A DNA stretch of 64,000 bases from CAVTJL01 sp963828215 (GCA_963828215.1 CAWHFO010000056.1:1-64000); one strand, 5' to 3'; positions 42,713 to 52,167 are shown, numbered from the stretch's first letter. Program-made: numbers and translations. Notes: generated by a model not told the origin, from the letters alone.

Positions 42713-43630
42713 TCACGGACGAACGTGGATGACCGTCTTTCCCGCGCGTCGCTCGGTCGCGTTGAAGGTGGCGATGGCATCGTCGAGGGCCGAGACATTG
42801 CCGATGTTTGTCCGCAGTCGTCCGTCCCGCACCCGCTTTACGATCTCACCCAGTTGGGCACGATCGAACTCGACAACGAAGTCGACCGTCAGGCCGTCGT
42901 CGGGCCGCGCCTCGGTCGGCCCGACGATGGACACCAGGGTTCCTCCAGCTCGAATCAGGCCTGCGGACCGCTTCTGGATGCCGCCGCCGATGACATCGAG
43001 CACGAGATCGACGCCGCCGACGTCTTCCAGCGTGTCGTTGTCGAGGTCGACAAACTCCTTCGCGCCGAAGTCGAGCGCCTTCTGACGGTCGGCCGCGCGT
43101 CCGGTGCCGATGACGTAGGCGCCGGCCTCACGCGCGAGCTGCGTCACGATCGACCCGACTGCGCCGGCCGCGCCGTGCGCGAGGACGCTCTGGCCCGCCT
43201 GAAGACGGCCGTGCTGGAACAGTCCCTGCCACGCGGTGAGGCCCGAGATTGGCAAACTCGCGCCCACCGCGAAGTCGACGTCGCCCGGCAGCGGCGCGAG
43301 GTTGCGTGCCTCGATGGCTACATACTCCGCCAGGGTGCCGTCGCGATACCAGTCGGCGAGGCCGAACACTCGCTGTCCCACCGACAGCCCCGTCGTGCCG
43401 TAGCCGACAGCGGTGACCACTCCGGCCAGCTCGTGGCCGGGGATCGACGGTGTTCGGTCACGGTCGCGGCGATCGGTCCAGGTCGAGGGCCACTCCAGCT
43501 CAGTCGGGACGAATCCCGACGCATGAATCTGAACGATGACGTCGTTTATCGCTGCCGGCGGCTCGGGCCGCTCCACCAGCTTCATCCCGGCCGTTCCCGC
43601 AGCCTGGTCCGTCACAACGATCGCCTTCAT
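42713..43630 (-). CDS. NADP-dependent quinone oxidoreductase-like MDR protein
   Basis: 305 aa from ATG 43630 (MKAIVVTDQAAGTAGMKLVE), with an alternative ATG at 43651. Medium-chain dehydrogenase layout: GroES-like part TPSIPGHELAGVVTAVGYG, then nucleotide-binding HGAAGAVGSIVTQLAREAGAYVIGTG and VDLVLDVIGGG. The catalytic zinc ligands are absent, as in the quinone oxidoreductase branch. Frame intact, unlike its neighbours. Host metabolic gene carried inside the prophage tail region. Confidence 0.85.
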   Translation of the reverse strand: MKAIVVTDQAAGTAGMKLVERPEPPAAINDVIVQIHASGFVPTELEWPSTWTDRRDRDRTPSIPGHELAGVVTAVGYGTTGLSVGQRVFGLADWYRDGTLAEYVAIEARNLAPLPGDVDFAVGASLPISGLTAWQGLFQHGRLQAGQSVLAHGAAGAVGSIVTQLAREAGAYVIGTGRAADRQKALDFGAKEFVDLDNDTLEDVGGVDLVLDVIGGGIQKRSAGLIRAGGTLVSIVGPTEARPDDGLTVDFVVEFDRAQLGEIVKRVRDGRLRTNIGNVSALDDAIATFNATERRAGKTVIHVRP

Positions 43631-43699
43631 CGGAATCGACTCCTCGGTCATTCGTCTCTTTGCTGGATATGTTCCAGCGATAAAAAGCCCGTTCGACAT

Positions 43700-43933
43700 C
43701 TAATGCCAGGTGCCATGAGTAGTTTCCGACAGCGGAAGTCGGACAGCGTGACCTCGCTTCTCGAACTGCTCGGTGCGGGGCAGGGGCTTGAGCAGTGACA
43801 CATAAGCGTCCACCACCTTCGCGGTCGGGCCGGCTGGAGCCGCTCCGCTGATCTACGCGAGCGCCGCCACGGTGGCGACGACCAGCGAGACGGTGACAGC
43901 AAAGCCGACAGTCCTCGGCAATTTCACCGACAT
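43700..43933 (-). pseudogene. Possible small secreted protein with in-frame amber
   Basis: ATG 43933 encodes a signal-like peptide SVKLPRTVGFAVTVSLVVATV and then meets TAG; the same frame continues SGAAPAGPTAKVVDAYVSLLKPLP to a stop at 43700. A single base change or indel would restore a 76-residue exported protein. No family recognised; part of the decayed cassette. Confidence 0.3.
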
Positions 43934-44338
43934 TCACCAGATGACCCACCCTCTGGGCTGAAATTGCGCCCCCATGAGGGCCTCGGCAAGGGTCGGCCGT
44001 GGCTATGAGCGCCTGCGGACGCCAGAGGCCAGTAACACGGGCATGGCGCGTGCCAGAAAACCAAAAACCCTCAAGGCGCGCCTTCCTATCAAGTCACGCT
44101 CGACGTCATCCAGCGGCGCCGCTCACAGTAGACGGGGGACCACCGTCGGACGTGATCTTGGCGCCGTGGTATTCGAGCTTGATTGGCGGTCGAAGGTGGG
44201 CCCCAGAAGCGGCTCCCGACTTTACCCGTCGCGTACAGCACAATCGCGCCGCTTCGCTCTCACCAGCACCATGATTCGGCAGCAGAATCGGGCGATGAGA
44301 TCACCCGCCCTTCAACTCATATGGGAGACCGGGTCTAG
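43934..44338. other. Intergenic region, no gene recognised
   Basis: About 400 bp between the host-type cassette and the next tail gene. A 122-codon open frame exists on the plus strand (43974-44342) but its composition (Arg/Ser-rich, no hydrophobic pattern) is not protein-like. GC content is lower than in flanking phage genes. No repeats or promoter were identified. Confidence 0.4.
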
Positions 44339-45170
44339 ATGAGCACCCCCAACCTCGCCATCGCGCACATCGCCGCCAGCCAGAACCAGAAAGAGGTCAC
44401 CGCCAACGACGCCTTCGACGCGCTCGACCAGGCGATCTGCGGCCTCACCGCGATCAGCCTCACGGGCGCCTCCTCGCCGCTCGTCCTCGCCACCACGACA
44501 GCACTCCGCTCGGCCGTGCTGCAGCTCGACCCCACCCATCCCGGCGGCAGCTTCGATCTCGTCCTGCCGAACAACAAAAAGCCCTACACGATAAGAAACC
44601 TGTCGGGCGGGCCGGTGACGCTCCGGACCAGCGGCGGCACCGGCGTCACGGTCGCCGACGGCGAGGTCCGGCTGCTCTATGTCGACGGCACCGACGTGGT
44701 CGACCTCTCGCCCGCTGCCAGCGGTGGTGTGGCAGCACTGGATGATCTGAGCGACGTCGATACCAGCACGGCACCGCCCGCCTCCGGTGACGGCCTGCGC
44801 TGGACCGGCAGCCTGTGGGTGCCCGCGTCGCGCGGTCTCGACGTCGGCGTCTTCGTCCCCGACCGGCCCGATGCCGGGGCGCTTGTGATGAAGCTCGTGG
44901 TCGTCCGCGCCTTCACCCTGCCGGCGGGTCTCACCGGCTCGCGCGGCCATGCCGGTGCTGCCGCCACCGCGCAGGCGGACCTCGACATCCGCCAGAATGG
45001 CAGCTCGGTCGGCACCGCCCGCTTCGCCGCCGGGAGCGCCACGGCGACCTTCATCCTCGCCACGGCGCTGAGCCTCGCCGAGGGCGACCGGCTCGAGCTG
45101 ATCGGCACCCAGCCCGCAGGACACCACCCTCGCCGACCTTTCTGTTCTTCTCAAGGGGAGCCTCGCCTGA
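44339..45170 (+). CDS. DUF2793-like tail structural protein
   Basis: Starts MSTPNLAIAHIAASQNQKEVTANDAFDALDQ, the DUF2793-like opening of alphaproteobacterial phage tail proteins. The middle carries PYTIRNLSGGPVTLRTSGGTGV and LRWTGSLWVPA repeats of fibre-type beta structure; the end is ADLSVLLKGSLA after a +1 shift near 45122. About 276 aa. It follows the tail-tip gene in related phages; here the host-type cassette separates them. Confidence 0.65.
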
Positions 45171-46238
45171 TGGCGCTTCTGTTCGTTGACGGCTGCGACC
45201 TCCACGCCGACCAGAGCGACCTGCTCCGCCGCTGGACCTCGGCCAGCTCCGGGACCCTGGTCGACATCCTCACCACCGGCGGCCGCTTCGGCGGCGGCGC
45301 CATCCGCCTGCGCACCAGCTCCAGCGACCAGAGCCTGAGCAAGGCCCTGGCCACACCCTATCCCGCCACCCTCGTCCTCGGCGCCGCCCTGATGCTCGAG
45401 CCCGAGAGCACGGTGGGCTCGGCCGGCGAGGACGAGATCCTCCAGCTCCTCGACAGCGGCGGCGTCGTCCACCTCACCCTCACCTGGTCGAGCCAGGACC
45501 AGCTGCTGCGCGCTTATCGCGGCACCCAGACCGGAACCCTGCTCGCCACCTCGAGCCAGACCCTGGCCGCCTCCGCCTGGGCCTTCCTGGAGACAAAGGC
45601 CACCGTCGCCGACAGCGGTGGCTCGATCGAGGTCCGGCTCGACGGTGCCTCCGTGCTGAGCTTCACCGGCGACACCCGCAATGCCGGCACCGCCGAGATC
45701 GCCACCATCCGCTTCAGCAGCCACTTCGTCGGCACCGGCAACCGCTACCTCCTGCGCCTCGACGACGTTTATCTTTGTGACACCACCGGCAGCCTCAACA
45801 ACGACCTCTTGGGCGACGTGCGCGTCGTCACCCTCCGCCCCACCGCCGACACCGCCCAGGCCGACTTCACGCCGTCCGCAGGCACCTCGCACTTTGCTCT
45901 CGTCGACGACGCGCCCGACGATGATGGCGATGCCACCTACGTCGAGAGCGGCACCGTCGGCGCATCAGGACCGCTATGCCTATGCCGACCTCGCCGCCAC
46001 CCCGGCGGCGATCATGGCCGTGCAGGTCGCCACCGTCGCCCGCAAGGACGATGCCGGCAGCCGCAGCCTCAGGGCGCTGATCAGCTCGGGGGCGACCACC
46101 GCCAACGGCGCCACCCGCGTCCTCGGCACCTCCTATGCGCTCTACGACGACCGCTTCGAGACCGACCCGGCCACCGGCGCTGCCTGGACCAAGGCCGGCG
46201 TCGACGCGCTCGAGGCCGGCGTGGAGGTCGTGGCGTGA
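45170..46238 (+). CDS. Tail fibre/structural protein
   Basis: Begins at an ATG overlapping the previous stop (TGATG). MALLFVDGCDLHADQSDLLRRWTS, YLLRLDDVYLCDTTGSLNNDLLGDVRV, RPTADTAQADFTPSAG and, after a +1 shift near 45965, DRYAYADLAATPAAIMAVQVATVARK are beta-rich blocks of a laminin-G-like or fibre protein in this type of tail cluster. About 356 aa. Probably exposed on the virion. Confidence 0.65.
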
Positions 46239-46446
46239 CGGTCGGGAGGGTCACCCAGGCAGCGGTCGAGATCCTGCTGCAGGCCGTGCCAAGGGCACGC
46301 CTAGTCAGCAGGCAGGCGAGTTGCTCCTGCATGGGATGCCCCGCGCGCGGCTGGGCCAGCAGGCGGTCGAGGTGTTGCGGAGTACGGCATTGGCTGCTGG
46401 TGCGGTTCCGCGACCGCCAATCATCATTCTCTGCCTCGGCGGCTGA
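46235..46446 (+). CDS. Small tail-cluster protein with duplicated motif
   Basis: GTG 46235 overlaps the previous stop (GTGA). After a +1 shift near 46305 it reads AVEILLQAVPRARLVSRQA then GELLLHGMPRARLGQQAVEVLR, two copies of the same pattern E-[IL]-LL-x(2)-[VM]-PRARL, ending PPIIILCLGG. About 70 aa. No family name recognised; last gene of the prophage tail block. Confidence 0.5.
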
Positions 46447-46776
46447 CCAACACGGGCCTCTGCTACAACCGCGAAATTTGCCCTGTGAGTGACGTGAACC
46501 CGAAGACACACCGCCCGCGGGGCGGCGCCGGTGCACCGCTGCACTAACAGCCACCGGCAGGCAATCTTTTCGTCCACGCTCGTGAGACGGAGGAAATCCA
46601 CATGTCGCGACATGCATGACACAACCGCTAACTGCCCAACAGTAGTATGTATTAGCGTATCGGTAGATCGTTGTTTTGCCTGACCATCGCGCTAGTTTCG
46701 CACACCATTCCATGATAGCGTGTTGGGAAATCGCCTCAACCCTTCAGCCCACACCCAATCCAGCATTGGGAACGAA
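46447..46776. other. Lower-GC spacer between prophage and toxin fragment
   Basis: 330 bp with clearly lower GC in 46600-46730 and no protein-like frame. No lysis gene, att-like repeat or tRNA was found that would mark the prophage end. It may hold the promoter of the SpvB fragment, but no convincing -35/-10 pair was seen. Confidence 0.4.
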
Positions 46777-47163
46777 ATGGCTGATCGTGCGGAAGTCGGT
46801 GCCAACGGTCCACCACCGTCGCGTGACGACGGGGCGGTTCGCGCGCCTACGGTAAGCCTGCCGAAGGGTGGCGGTGCCATCCGCGGAATTCGGCGAGAAG
46901 TTCGCGGCCAACCCGGCTACCAGGACGGGCACAGCGAGCGTGCCGATTGCCACCAGTCCGGGGCGGTCTGGCTTCGGCCCCCAGTTGTCATTGAGCTACG
47001 ACTCGGGTGCTGGCAACGGTCCCTTCGGGTTCGGCTGGTCGCTGAGCCTGCCGCAGATCAGCCGCAAGACCGAAAAGGGACTGCCACAATACAACGACGC
47101 CTTCGAGTCCGACGTGTTCATGCTTTCGGGTTCGGAGGATCCAGCGGCTAATCTCGGGCCGTG
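46777..47163 (+). pseudogene. Truncated SpvB/TcdB-type toxin N-terminus
   Basis: ATG 46777; after one shift near 46890 the sequence is GEKFAANPATRTGTASVPIATSPGRSGFGPQLSLSYDSGAGNGPFGFGWSLSLPQISRKT in consecutive segments, the hallmark N-terminal SpvB domain of Salmonella SpvB and Tc-toxin B subunits (TcaC/TcdB). It stops at TGA 47161-47163 after about 130 residues, whereas full proteins exceed 600 to 2500 aa. A remnant, or an N-terminal domain kept alone, next to an eCIS locus. Confidence 0.7.
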
Positions 47164-47292
47164 AAATCGAGATGGGCCACCTTAGTGACCTTTCTGGTCC
47201 AGGCCCAGCGTCGGAATCGGCGCCGGGACTGGCGAGCTCAGCTGGAGAACGACCGAGAAGCGCCACAGCCCCTCGGGACTACCGATGGCGGG

Positions 47293-47955
47293 ATGCGGCC
47301 GCGTGTCCTGATCCTGTCCGATGTCCGCTTCATACGTGAGGCTCTGGCCAGCATCCTCGGCCAGGAATGCGGGCTCTCGATCATCGGGGTTGCAGCCGAC
47401 CTCGACGAGGCAGAAGCCCTTAGTCGGGCATTCGTGATCGACGTTGTACTTCTCGACGCCAGCTTGTCCGACGGCCTCGCCGCCGTCGGGCGCATCAAGG
47501 TGTTCAAGCCCGACGCCGCCGTCGTGGCGCTTGGGCTGGCGGAGACCAACGAGAAGGTCATAGCGTGGGCCGAGGCGGGAGTCGCCGGGTATGTGCCGCG
47601 CAACGCCAGGCTTGCCGAGCTATCTGGGGCGATCCGCGACATCCTGGGCGGCGAGCAACTGTGCACGGCGCGCGTCGCCGCGGGTCTGATGCGCCGTCTC
47701 GCGAGCCGCGCGGGACCGGTCAACGGCCCGACCGCGGGCGGGCATTCGGTAAGCTTGACCGCGCGGGAGCTGGAGATCGTCCACCTGCTCGGCGCGGGGC
47801 TCAGCAACAAGGAGATCGCGCGCCGCCTTGGCATTGCCCTCTCGACGGCGAAGTCGCATGTCCACAACGTGCTGCAGAAGCTGAGCGTCCCGCGTCGTGG
47901 CCAGGTCGGTGCGTGGATTTACCCTCACGTGGCCGAGATAGCAGGCCCCAGGTGA
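47293..47955 (+). CDS. NarL/FixJ-type response regulator
   Basis: 220 aa from ATG 47293 (an upstream GTG at 47161 would add 44 atypical residues). Receiver domain: VLILSDVRFIREALASILGQ, phosphoacceptor Asp in IDVVLLDASLSDG, VVALGLAETNEKV. LuxR-type HTH: LTARELEIVHLLGAGLSNKEIARRLGI, STAKSHVHNVLQKL. No histidine kinase is nearby. Lying just before the eCIS operon, it is a candidate regulator of that operon; not demonstrated. Confidence 0.85.
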   Translation: MRPRVLILSDVRFIREALASILGQECGLSIIGVAADLDEAEALSRAFVIDVVLLDASLSDGLAAVGRIKVFKPDAAVVALGLAETNEKVIAWAEAGVAGYVPRNARLAELSGAIRDILGGEQLCTARVAAGLMRRLASRAGPVNGPTAGGHSVSLTARELEIVHLLGAGLSNKEIARRLGIALSTAKSHVHNVLQKLSVPRRGQVGAWIYPHVAEIAGPR

Positions 47956-48020
47956 GCAACGATCGGCGCCTTCACGCCCTTTAGCGTGGCCCGACGGCTC
48001 GATCCCTTATCGACTATCGG

Positions 48021-48458
48021 ATGGATAGCTTTCGTGATCGAGACGTGCGCGGACTGCCGCCTGCCCTCACGCAGCACGAAGGCATGGAGCTGTTGGCGCG
48101 CATTCGCACGGTAACGGTCACTCTCTCGAGGCTGCTCGGCGAGATCATCGAGCAGGTACTGTCGAGCCGGGTCGAGCTCGAGGTGGTAGCGAGGCTCGAT
48201 GACTGGACGGCGCTGTGCGCGCGGCTCCAGCCCCTGTTGCCCGACCTGATCCTGGTCGGTCTCAGCTCCGATGATACCGACGCGCTTGCGGGCTCGATCC
48301 TCGAATGTGTCCCCGGGGCCAAGGTCATAGCCTTCACGGGCGATGGACGCCATGCCTTCCTGCACGAGATGCGCGCCCATCGGGCAGCCCTCATCGACGT
48401 CACCCCCGAGGCCTTGATCGCGGCGATCATTGGCAATCGGATAGCCGGGAGGATCTAG
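48021..48458 (+). CDS. Degenerate receiver-like protein
   Basis: 145 aa from ATG 48021, or 124 aa from ATG 48084, which has a better ribosome site (gaagg). The fold pattern IRTVTVTLSRLLGEIIEQVL, LQPLLPDLILVGLSSDD, PGAKVIAFTGDGRHAFL, LIDVTPEALIAAI follows a CheY receiver, but the acceptor position in LILVGL carries Gly rather than Asp, and there is no output domain. It may act as a phosphorylation-independent partner of the upstream NarL-type regulator. Confidence 0.55.
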   Translation: MDSFRDRDVRGLPPALTQHEGMELLARIRTVTVTLSRLLGEIIEQVLSSRVELEVVARLDDWTALCARLQPLLPDLILVGLSSDDTDALAGSILECVPGAKVIAFTGDGRHAFLHEMRAHRAALIDVTPEALIAAIIGNRIAGRI

Positions 48459-48950
48459 ATCCCGGCTCATCCCTTTCTCGGCCGTTTGATCGATTGGCAG
48501 CCACGTGTTGGCAGGGAACGATGCACGCCGATGTCATAAATGTTGGGAGTGAGGCTGTTGCCGGCTAGGGCCGCTGCCGTGGTGGCAGACCAACCCGAGG
48601 CGTCAGTCGCTGAGGTGGTTGGGGAGCGTAGCTGCGAAGGCGAGGTTCGCGCATGCCGACGCCGTGCTCCAGGCGCCAGCCTGGACGTCACCCAGCGGGT
48701 CTAGCGTGATCGGGCCGGGCGATGGCGGTGAAGCAGAGATTGCCGGTATCGGTCCCAACAAGCCCGCCCACGCTCGCGGCCAGGCGTCGATCGCGAACCC
48801 GCCGCATGAAGCTGCGCGCTATTGGCCAGCCGCGACGCACATGCTCGCCGACGGCCGCGCGGTTTTCGCGCGCGCCGTGCGGCGCGGCGCTAAGCCAAGC
48901 GCTGGGCCAGCCGTGTGGCACAGAGGAGTCTGTCCAGCTTGGGGGGCCGG
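48459..48950. other. Upstream region of the eCIS operon
   Basis: About 490 bp. A 112-codon plus-strand frame (48619-48954) and a 78-codon minus-strand frame exist, but neither has a recognisable family or a good ribosome site. The promoter of the eCIS operon should lie here; the region is uniformly GC-rich and I could not place one. Confidence 0.35.
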
Positions 48951-49329
48951 ATGATGGCCGAGCGTTTGATGTGGAGTTACGGGGTCCAGATCGTCAATGG
49001 CCCCAACCTCGCGGGCAGCGGCGAGTTGCCGGTCGACGCCTACGACAAGCTGCGTGTGACGATCGACGCGGGCGCCTCCCACACGCTGGAGATCCTACCC
49101 GGCGCGACCGGCAACGTGCAGCTCCTCGTCATCAACCCGCGCCCGCCCAGCGCGAGACCTCACCTACGACGTGGGGGGCAGCGACGTGAAGCTCGACGGC
49201 GCTCACGTCCTCATCGGCGCCGGGGCGGTCGGCCTGCTGAGCGCGACGGTGGGCAGCCTGACCTTCAAGAACGCCACCGCCGCGCCGGCCGAGATCGACG
49301 TCCTGGTCGGCCGCAGCGCGGTCTCGTGA
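48951..49329 (+). CDS. Conserved eCIS-operon leader protein, frameshifted
   Basis: ATG 48951 (second ATG 48954). ERLMWSYGVQIVNGPNLAGSG, LPVDAYDKLRVTIDAG, LEILPGATGNVQLLVINP, then after one extra base near 49156 DLTYDVGGSDVKLDGAHVLIGAG and AAPAEIDVLVGRSA. About 125 aa of beta-rich sequence. It precedes the sheath gene; I know this kind of protein only as an unnamed eCIS-cluster gene. Role unknown. Confidence 0.6.
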
Positions 49330-49363
49330 TCGCAGGCGAACGCCTTCTCCAGGGGAGCCCAGC

Positions 49364-50907
49364 ATGCCCATGCCGCTGACCTATCCCGGCGTCTACATCG
49401 AGGAGATCCCCAGCGGGGTGCGCACCATCACCGGCGTGGCGACCTCGATCACCGCCTTCATCGGCCGCGCGCGGCGCGGCCCGACCGACCGGCCGAGAGC
49501 TGGTGCAGAGCTTCGCCGAGTTCGAGCGGGTCTATGGCGGGCTGTGGGTCGACAGCACGCTGAGCTACGCCGTGCAGCAATACTTCCTGAACGGCGGCCG
49601 CGATGCGCTGATCGCGCGGGTCCACAACGCCGGCGTCGCCGCGACGCTGACCCTGCCGGACGCCTTCGACCTTGATCGCGGCGAGCGGAGGCGACTGGGG
49701 CGAAATCCTTGCGCGTGCGCGTGGAGCACGTCGGCCCGGACCGGTTCAACCTGATCATCAAGGACATGGCCACCGGCACCGTCGAACGGTTCCTGAACCT
49801 TTCGGCCGATGCCGACAACCGGCGCTTCGTCACCCAGGTGCTGCGCGGACGAATCGAACCTCGTGCGCATGGCGGCGACCCGGCGGCGCGCCCCAACGCG
49901 CACCCCGATCTGCCGCCCGGGCACGGATCCCTTCGCCAGCAACACCCTGTCCACCGGGTTCGGCACCAACGGCGACGACGGCCAGCCGCTCGACGACAAC
50001 AGCATCTCGCTGGCCTCGCTGGAAGCGCAGAAGCGCGGGCTGTGGCTGCTCGAGCACGCCGACATCTTCAATCTGCTGTGCATCCCGCCGCTGACGCGCG
50101 ACCAGGACGTCGCCCGGCAGACCTGGGATGCCGCCACCACCTTCGCCAAGCGCGCGCCGCGCGCTGGTCATCGTCGATCCGCCGAGCGGCCTGGGACGAG
50201 CCCGACGACGTCACCGGCGGGGCGGGCCTGGATACCATCATCACGCCGCGACGAGAACGCCGCCATCTATTTCCCGCGCGTGCGGATGGCCGATCCGCTG
50301 CGCGAGAACCGGCTGGAGACCTTCGCGCCCTGCGGCACCATCGCCGGCATCTATGCCCGCACCGACGCCCAGCGCGGCGTCTGGAAGGCGCCCGCCGGCA
50401 TCGAGGCCGCGCTGATCGGCGTGCTGCGAGCTCAGCCGCCAACCTCACCGACGGCGAGAACGGCCGGCTCAATCCGCTCGGCGTCAACTGCCTGCGCAGC
50501 TTCCCGGTCGATCGGCCGCGTGGTCTGGGGCGCGCGCACGCTGCGCGGCGCCGACCAGCTGGCCTCGCGAGTGGAAGTACATGCCGGTCCGGCGCACTCG
50601 CGCTCTTCCTCGAGGAGAGCCTCTATCGCGGCACGCAGTGGGTGGTCTTCGAGCCCAACGACGAGCCGCTGTGGGCGCAGATCCGGCTCAACGTCGGCGC
50701 CTTCATGCAGAACCTGTTCCGCCAGGGCGCCTTCCAGGGCACGCACGCCGCGCGAGGCCTACTTCGTCAAGTGCGACAGGGAGACCACGACGCAGAACGA
50801 CATCAACCTCGGCATCGTCAACATCCTCGTCGGCTTCGCGCCGCTGAAGCCCGCCGAGTTCGTGGTCATCCAGATCCAGCAGATCGCCGGCCAGGTCGCA
50901 GGCCTAG
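49364..50907 (+). CDS. eCIS contractile sheath protein (Afp2/Pvc2-like), heavily frameshifted
   Basis: Start MPMPLTYPGVYIEEIPSGVRTI is the classic phage tail sheath N-terminus. Further blocks: SFAEFERVYGGLWVDSTLSYAVQQYFLNGG, RVRVEHVGPDRFNLII, LEHADIFNLLCIPP, ALVIVDPPS, NAAIYFPRVRMADP, NPLGVNCLRSFPV, IGRVVWGARTLRG, LFLEESLYRGTQWVVFEPND, LWAQIRLNVGAFMQNLFRQGAF, EAYFVKCDRETTTQNDINLG, VIQIQQIAGQVA. About 13 frame changes, every one equal to one extra base. TAG 50905-50907 lies one base out of frame, so as written the sheath runs into the tube gene. About 510 aa when repaired. Confidence 0.9.
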
Positions 50908-50918
50908 GAGAGAGCGCC

Positions 50919-51449
50919 ATGGCCCAGTTCACCGTCAACGCGCAGCGCTTCGACCCGTACAAGAACTTCAAGTTCCGCGTGAAGTGGGACGGCCGCTACG
51001 TGGCCGGCGTCAGCAAGGTCGGCGCGCTCAAGCGCACCACCGAGGTGGTCGAGCACCGCGAGGGCGGCGATCCCTCGCACGCGCCGCAAGTCGCCCGGGC
51101 CGCACCAAGTTCGAGGCGATCACGCTCGAGCGCGGCGTCACCCACGACACCGAGTTCGAGAAGTGGGCCAACAAGGTCTGGAACTTCGGCTGCGGGCCTG
51201 GGCGCGGAGGTCTCGCTGAAGGACTTCCGCAAGGACATCATCATCGAGGTCTACAACGAGGCCGGCCAGCTCGCGCTCGCCTACAAGGTCTTCCGCTGCT
51301 GGGTCTCGGAGTACCAGGCGCTGCCCGACCTCGACGCCAACGCCAACGCCGTCGCGATCCAGCACATCAAGCTCGAGAACGAAGGCTGGGAGCGCGACTA
51401 CGACGTGCCCGAGCCGAGCGAGCCGAGCTTCACCGAGCCAACGGCCTAA
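50919..51449 (+). CDS. eCIS inner tube protein (gp19-like)
   Basis: ATG 50919 with an aggaga ribosome site. FTVNAQRFDPYKNFKFRVKWDG, VAGVSKVGALKRTTEVVEHREGG, then in shifted frames TKFEAITLERGVTHDTEFEKWANKVW and LKDFRKDIIIEVYNEAGQLALAYKVFRCWVSEYQALP. This is the T4 gp19-type tube subunit (Afp1/Afp5 class). Three +1 shifts (about 51086, 51101, 51198). About 176 aa; it polymerises inside the sheath. Confidence 0.9.
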   Translation: MAQFTVNAQRFDPYKNFKFRVKWDGRYVAGVSKVGALKRTTEVVEHREGGDPSHAPQVARAAPSSRRSRSSAASPTTPSSRSGPTRSGTSAAGLGAEVSLKDFRKDIIIEVYNEAGQLALAYKVFRCWVSEYQALPDLDANANAVAIQHIKLENEGWERDYDVPEPSEPSFTEPTA

Positions 51450-51455
51450 GGTGGC

Positions 51456-52167
51456 ATGCGTCCCCTGCGCGAAGCGGAGATCCTGGCGCTGTGGGAGCAC
51501 GGTGCTGCGCGGCATCCGATCGACCGGGCGCTGCTGCTCTGCGCCGCCGCCCGCCCGGACCTGCCGCCGGATCGTCTCGCCGACCTTCCTCTGGCGCTGT
51601 CAACCTAGCGCTGCTCTGCCTCCGCCAGGCCTGCTTCGGATCCAGCCTCGAGGCCTATCTCGACTGCCGCAGGCCTGCGGCGCGCGGCTCGAGCTGGCGC
51701 TCGATGTCGATGAGCTGGCGGCTGGCGCCTGCGACCACGACGCCCCGCGGCGAGCTCGCCCTCGGCGCGTTCCGCTTCCGCGCTACCCGACAGCCGCGAC
51801 CTTGCCGCGGTGGCCCGCGAGGGCGGGCGCGACGCGGCGCTGCGGCTGTTGGCTCGCTGCTGCCTCGAGCCTGAGCAGGCCGCGGGCAGCGCACTGGCCG
51901 GGGTGTTGGCAGAGGCGGAGGCCGGTCTGGAGGCGCTCGACCCCGCCGCCGAGCTGCGCTTGGCCGTCGCCTGCGCGGCCTGCGGCCACGGCTGGATGGT
52001 CGGCCTTCGATGTCGGCGCGCTGCTGTGGGAGGAGCTCGTCGCCCAGGCGCGCGGGCTGCTCGCCGAGGTGCACGTGCTCGCCCGCGCCTACGGTTGGAG
52101 CGAGGCGGAGGTGCTGGAACTCTCCCGCAGCCGGCGCGCCGCCTATCTGGCCATGGTCGCCGCATGA
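51456..52167 (+). CDS. eCIS cluster protein with two CxxC pairs, frameshifted
   Basis: MRPLREAEILALWEHGAARHPIDRALLLCAA, then fragments AACGARLELALDVDELA, ALRLLARCCLEPEQAAG, LAVACAACGHGWM and FDVGALLWEELVAQARGLLAEVHVLARAYGWSEAEVLELS. The order (helical start, first CxxC, second CxxC, then a helix that resembles baseplate chaperone ends) is seen in other eCIS loci. Two CxxC pairs suggest one zinc site. Four to five shifts. It may be a T4 gp26/gp51-like baseplate factor; that is a guess from position. Confidence 0.6.

Noticed and set aside
43974..44342. 122-codon plus-strand ORF
   Set aside because: Arg/Ser-rich sequence without protein-like pattern or ribosome site.
48619..48954. 112-codon plus-strand ORF before the eCIS; an IS110-like remnant was also considered here
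   Set aside because: No transposase motifs, no terminal repeats and no ribosome site were found.
49809..51449. Sheath-tube fusion protein
   Set aside because: The in-frame read-through depends on one extra base before TAG 50905; the tube has its own ribosome site and ATG at 50919.
49709..51874. 721-codon plus-strand ORF spanning sheath and tube
   Set aside because: Mostly the wrong frame; it only contains short true pieces of the sheath, tube and CxxC protein because of the frame breaks.
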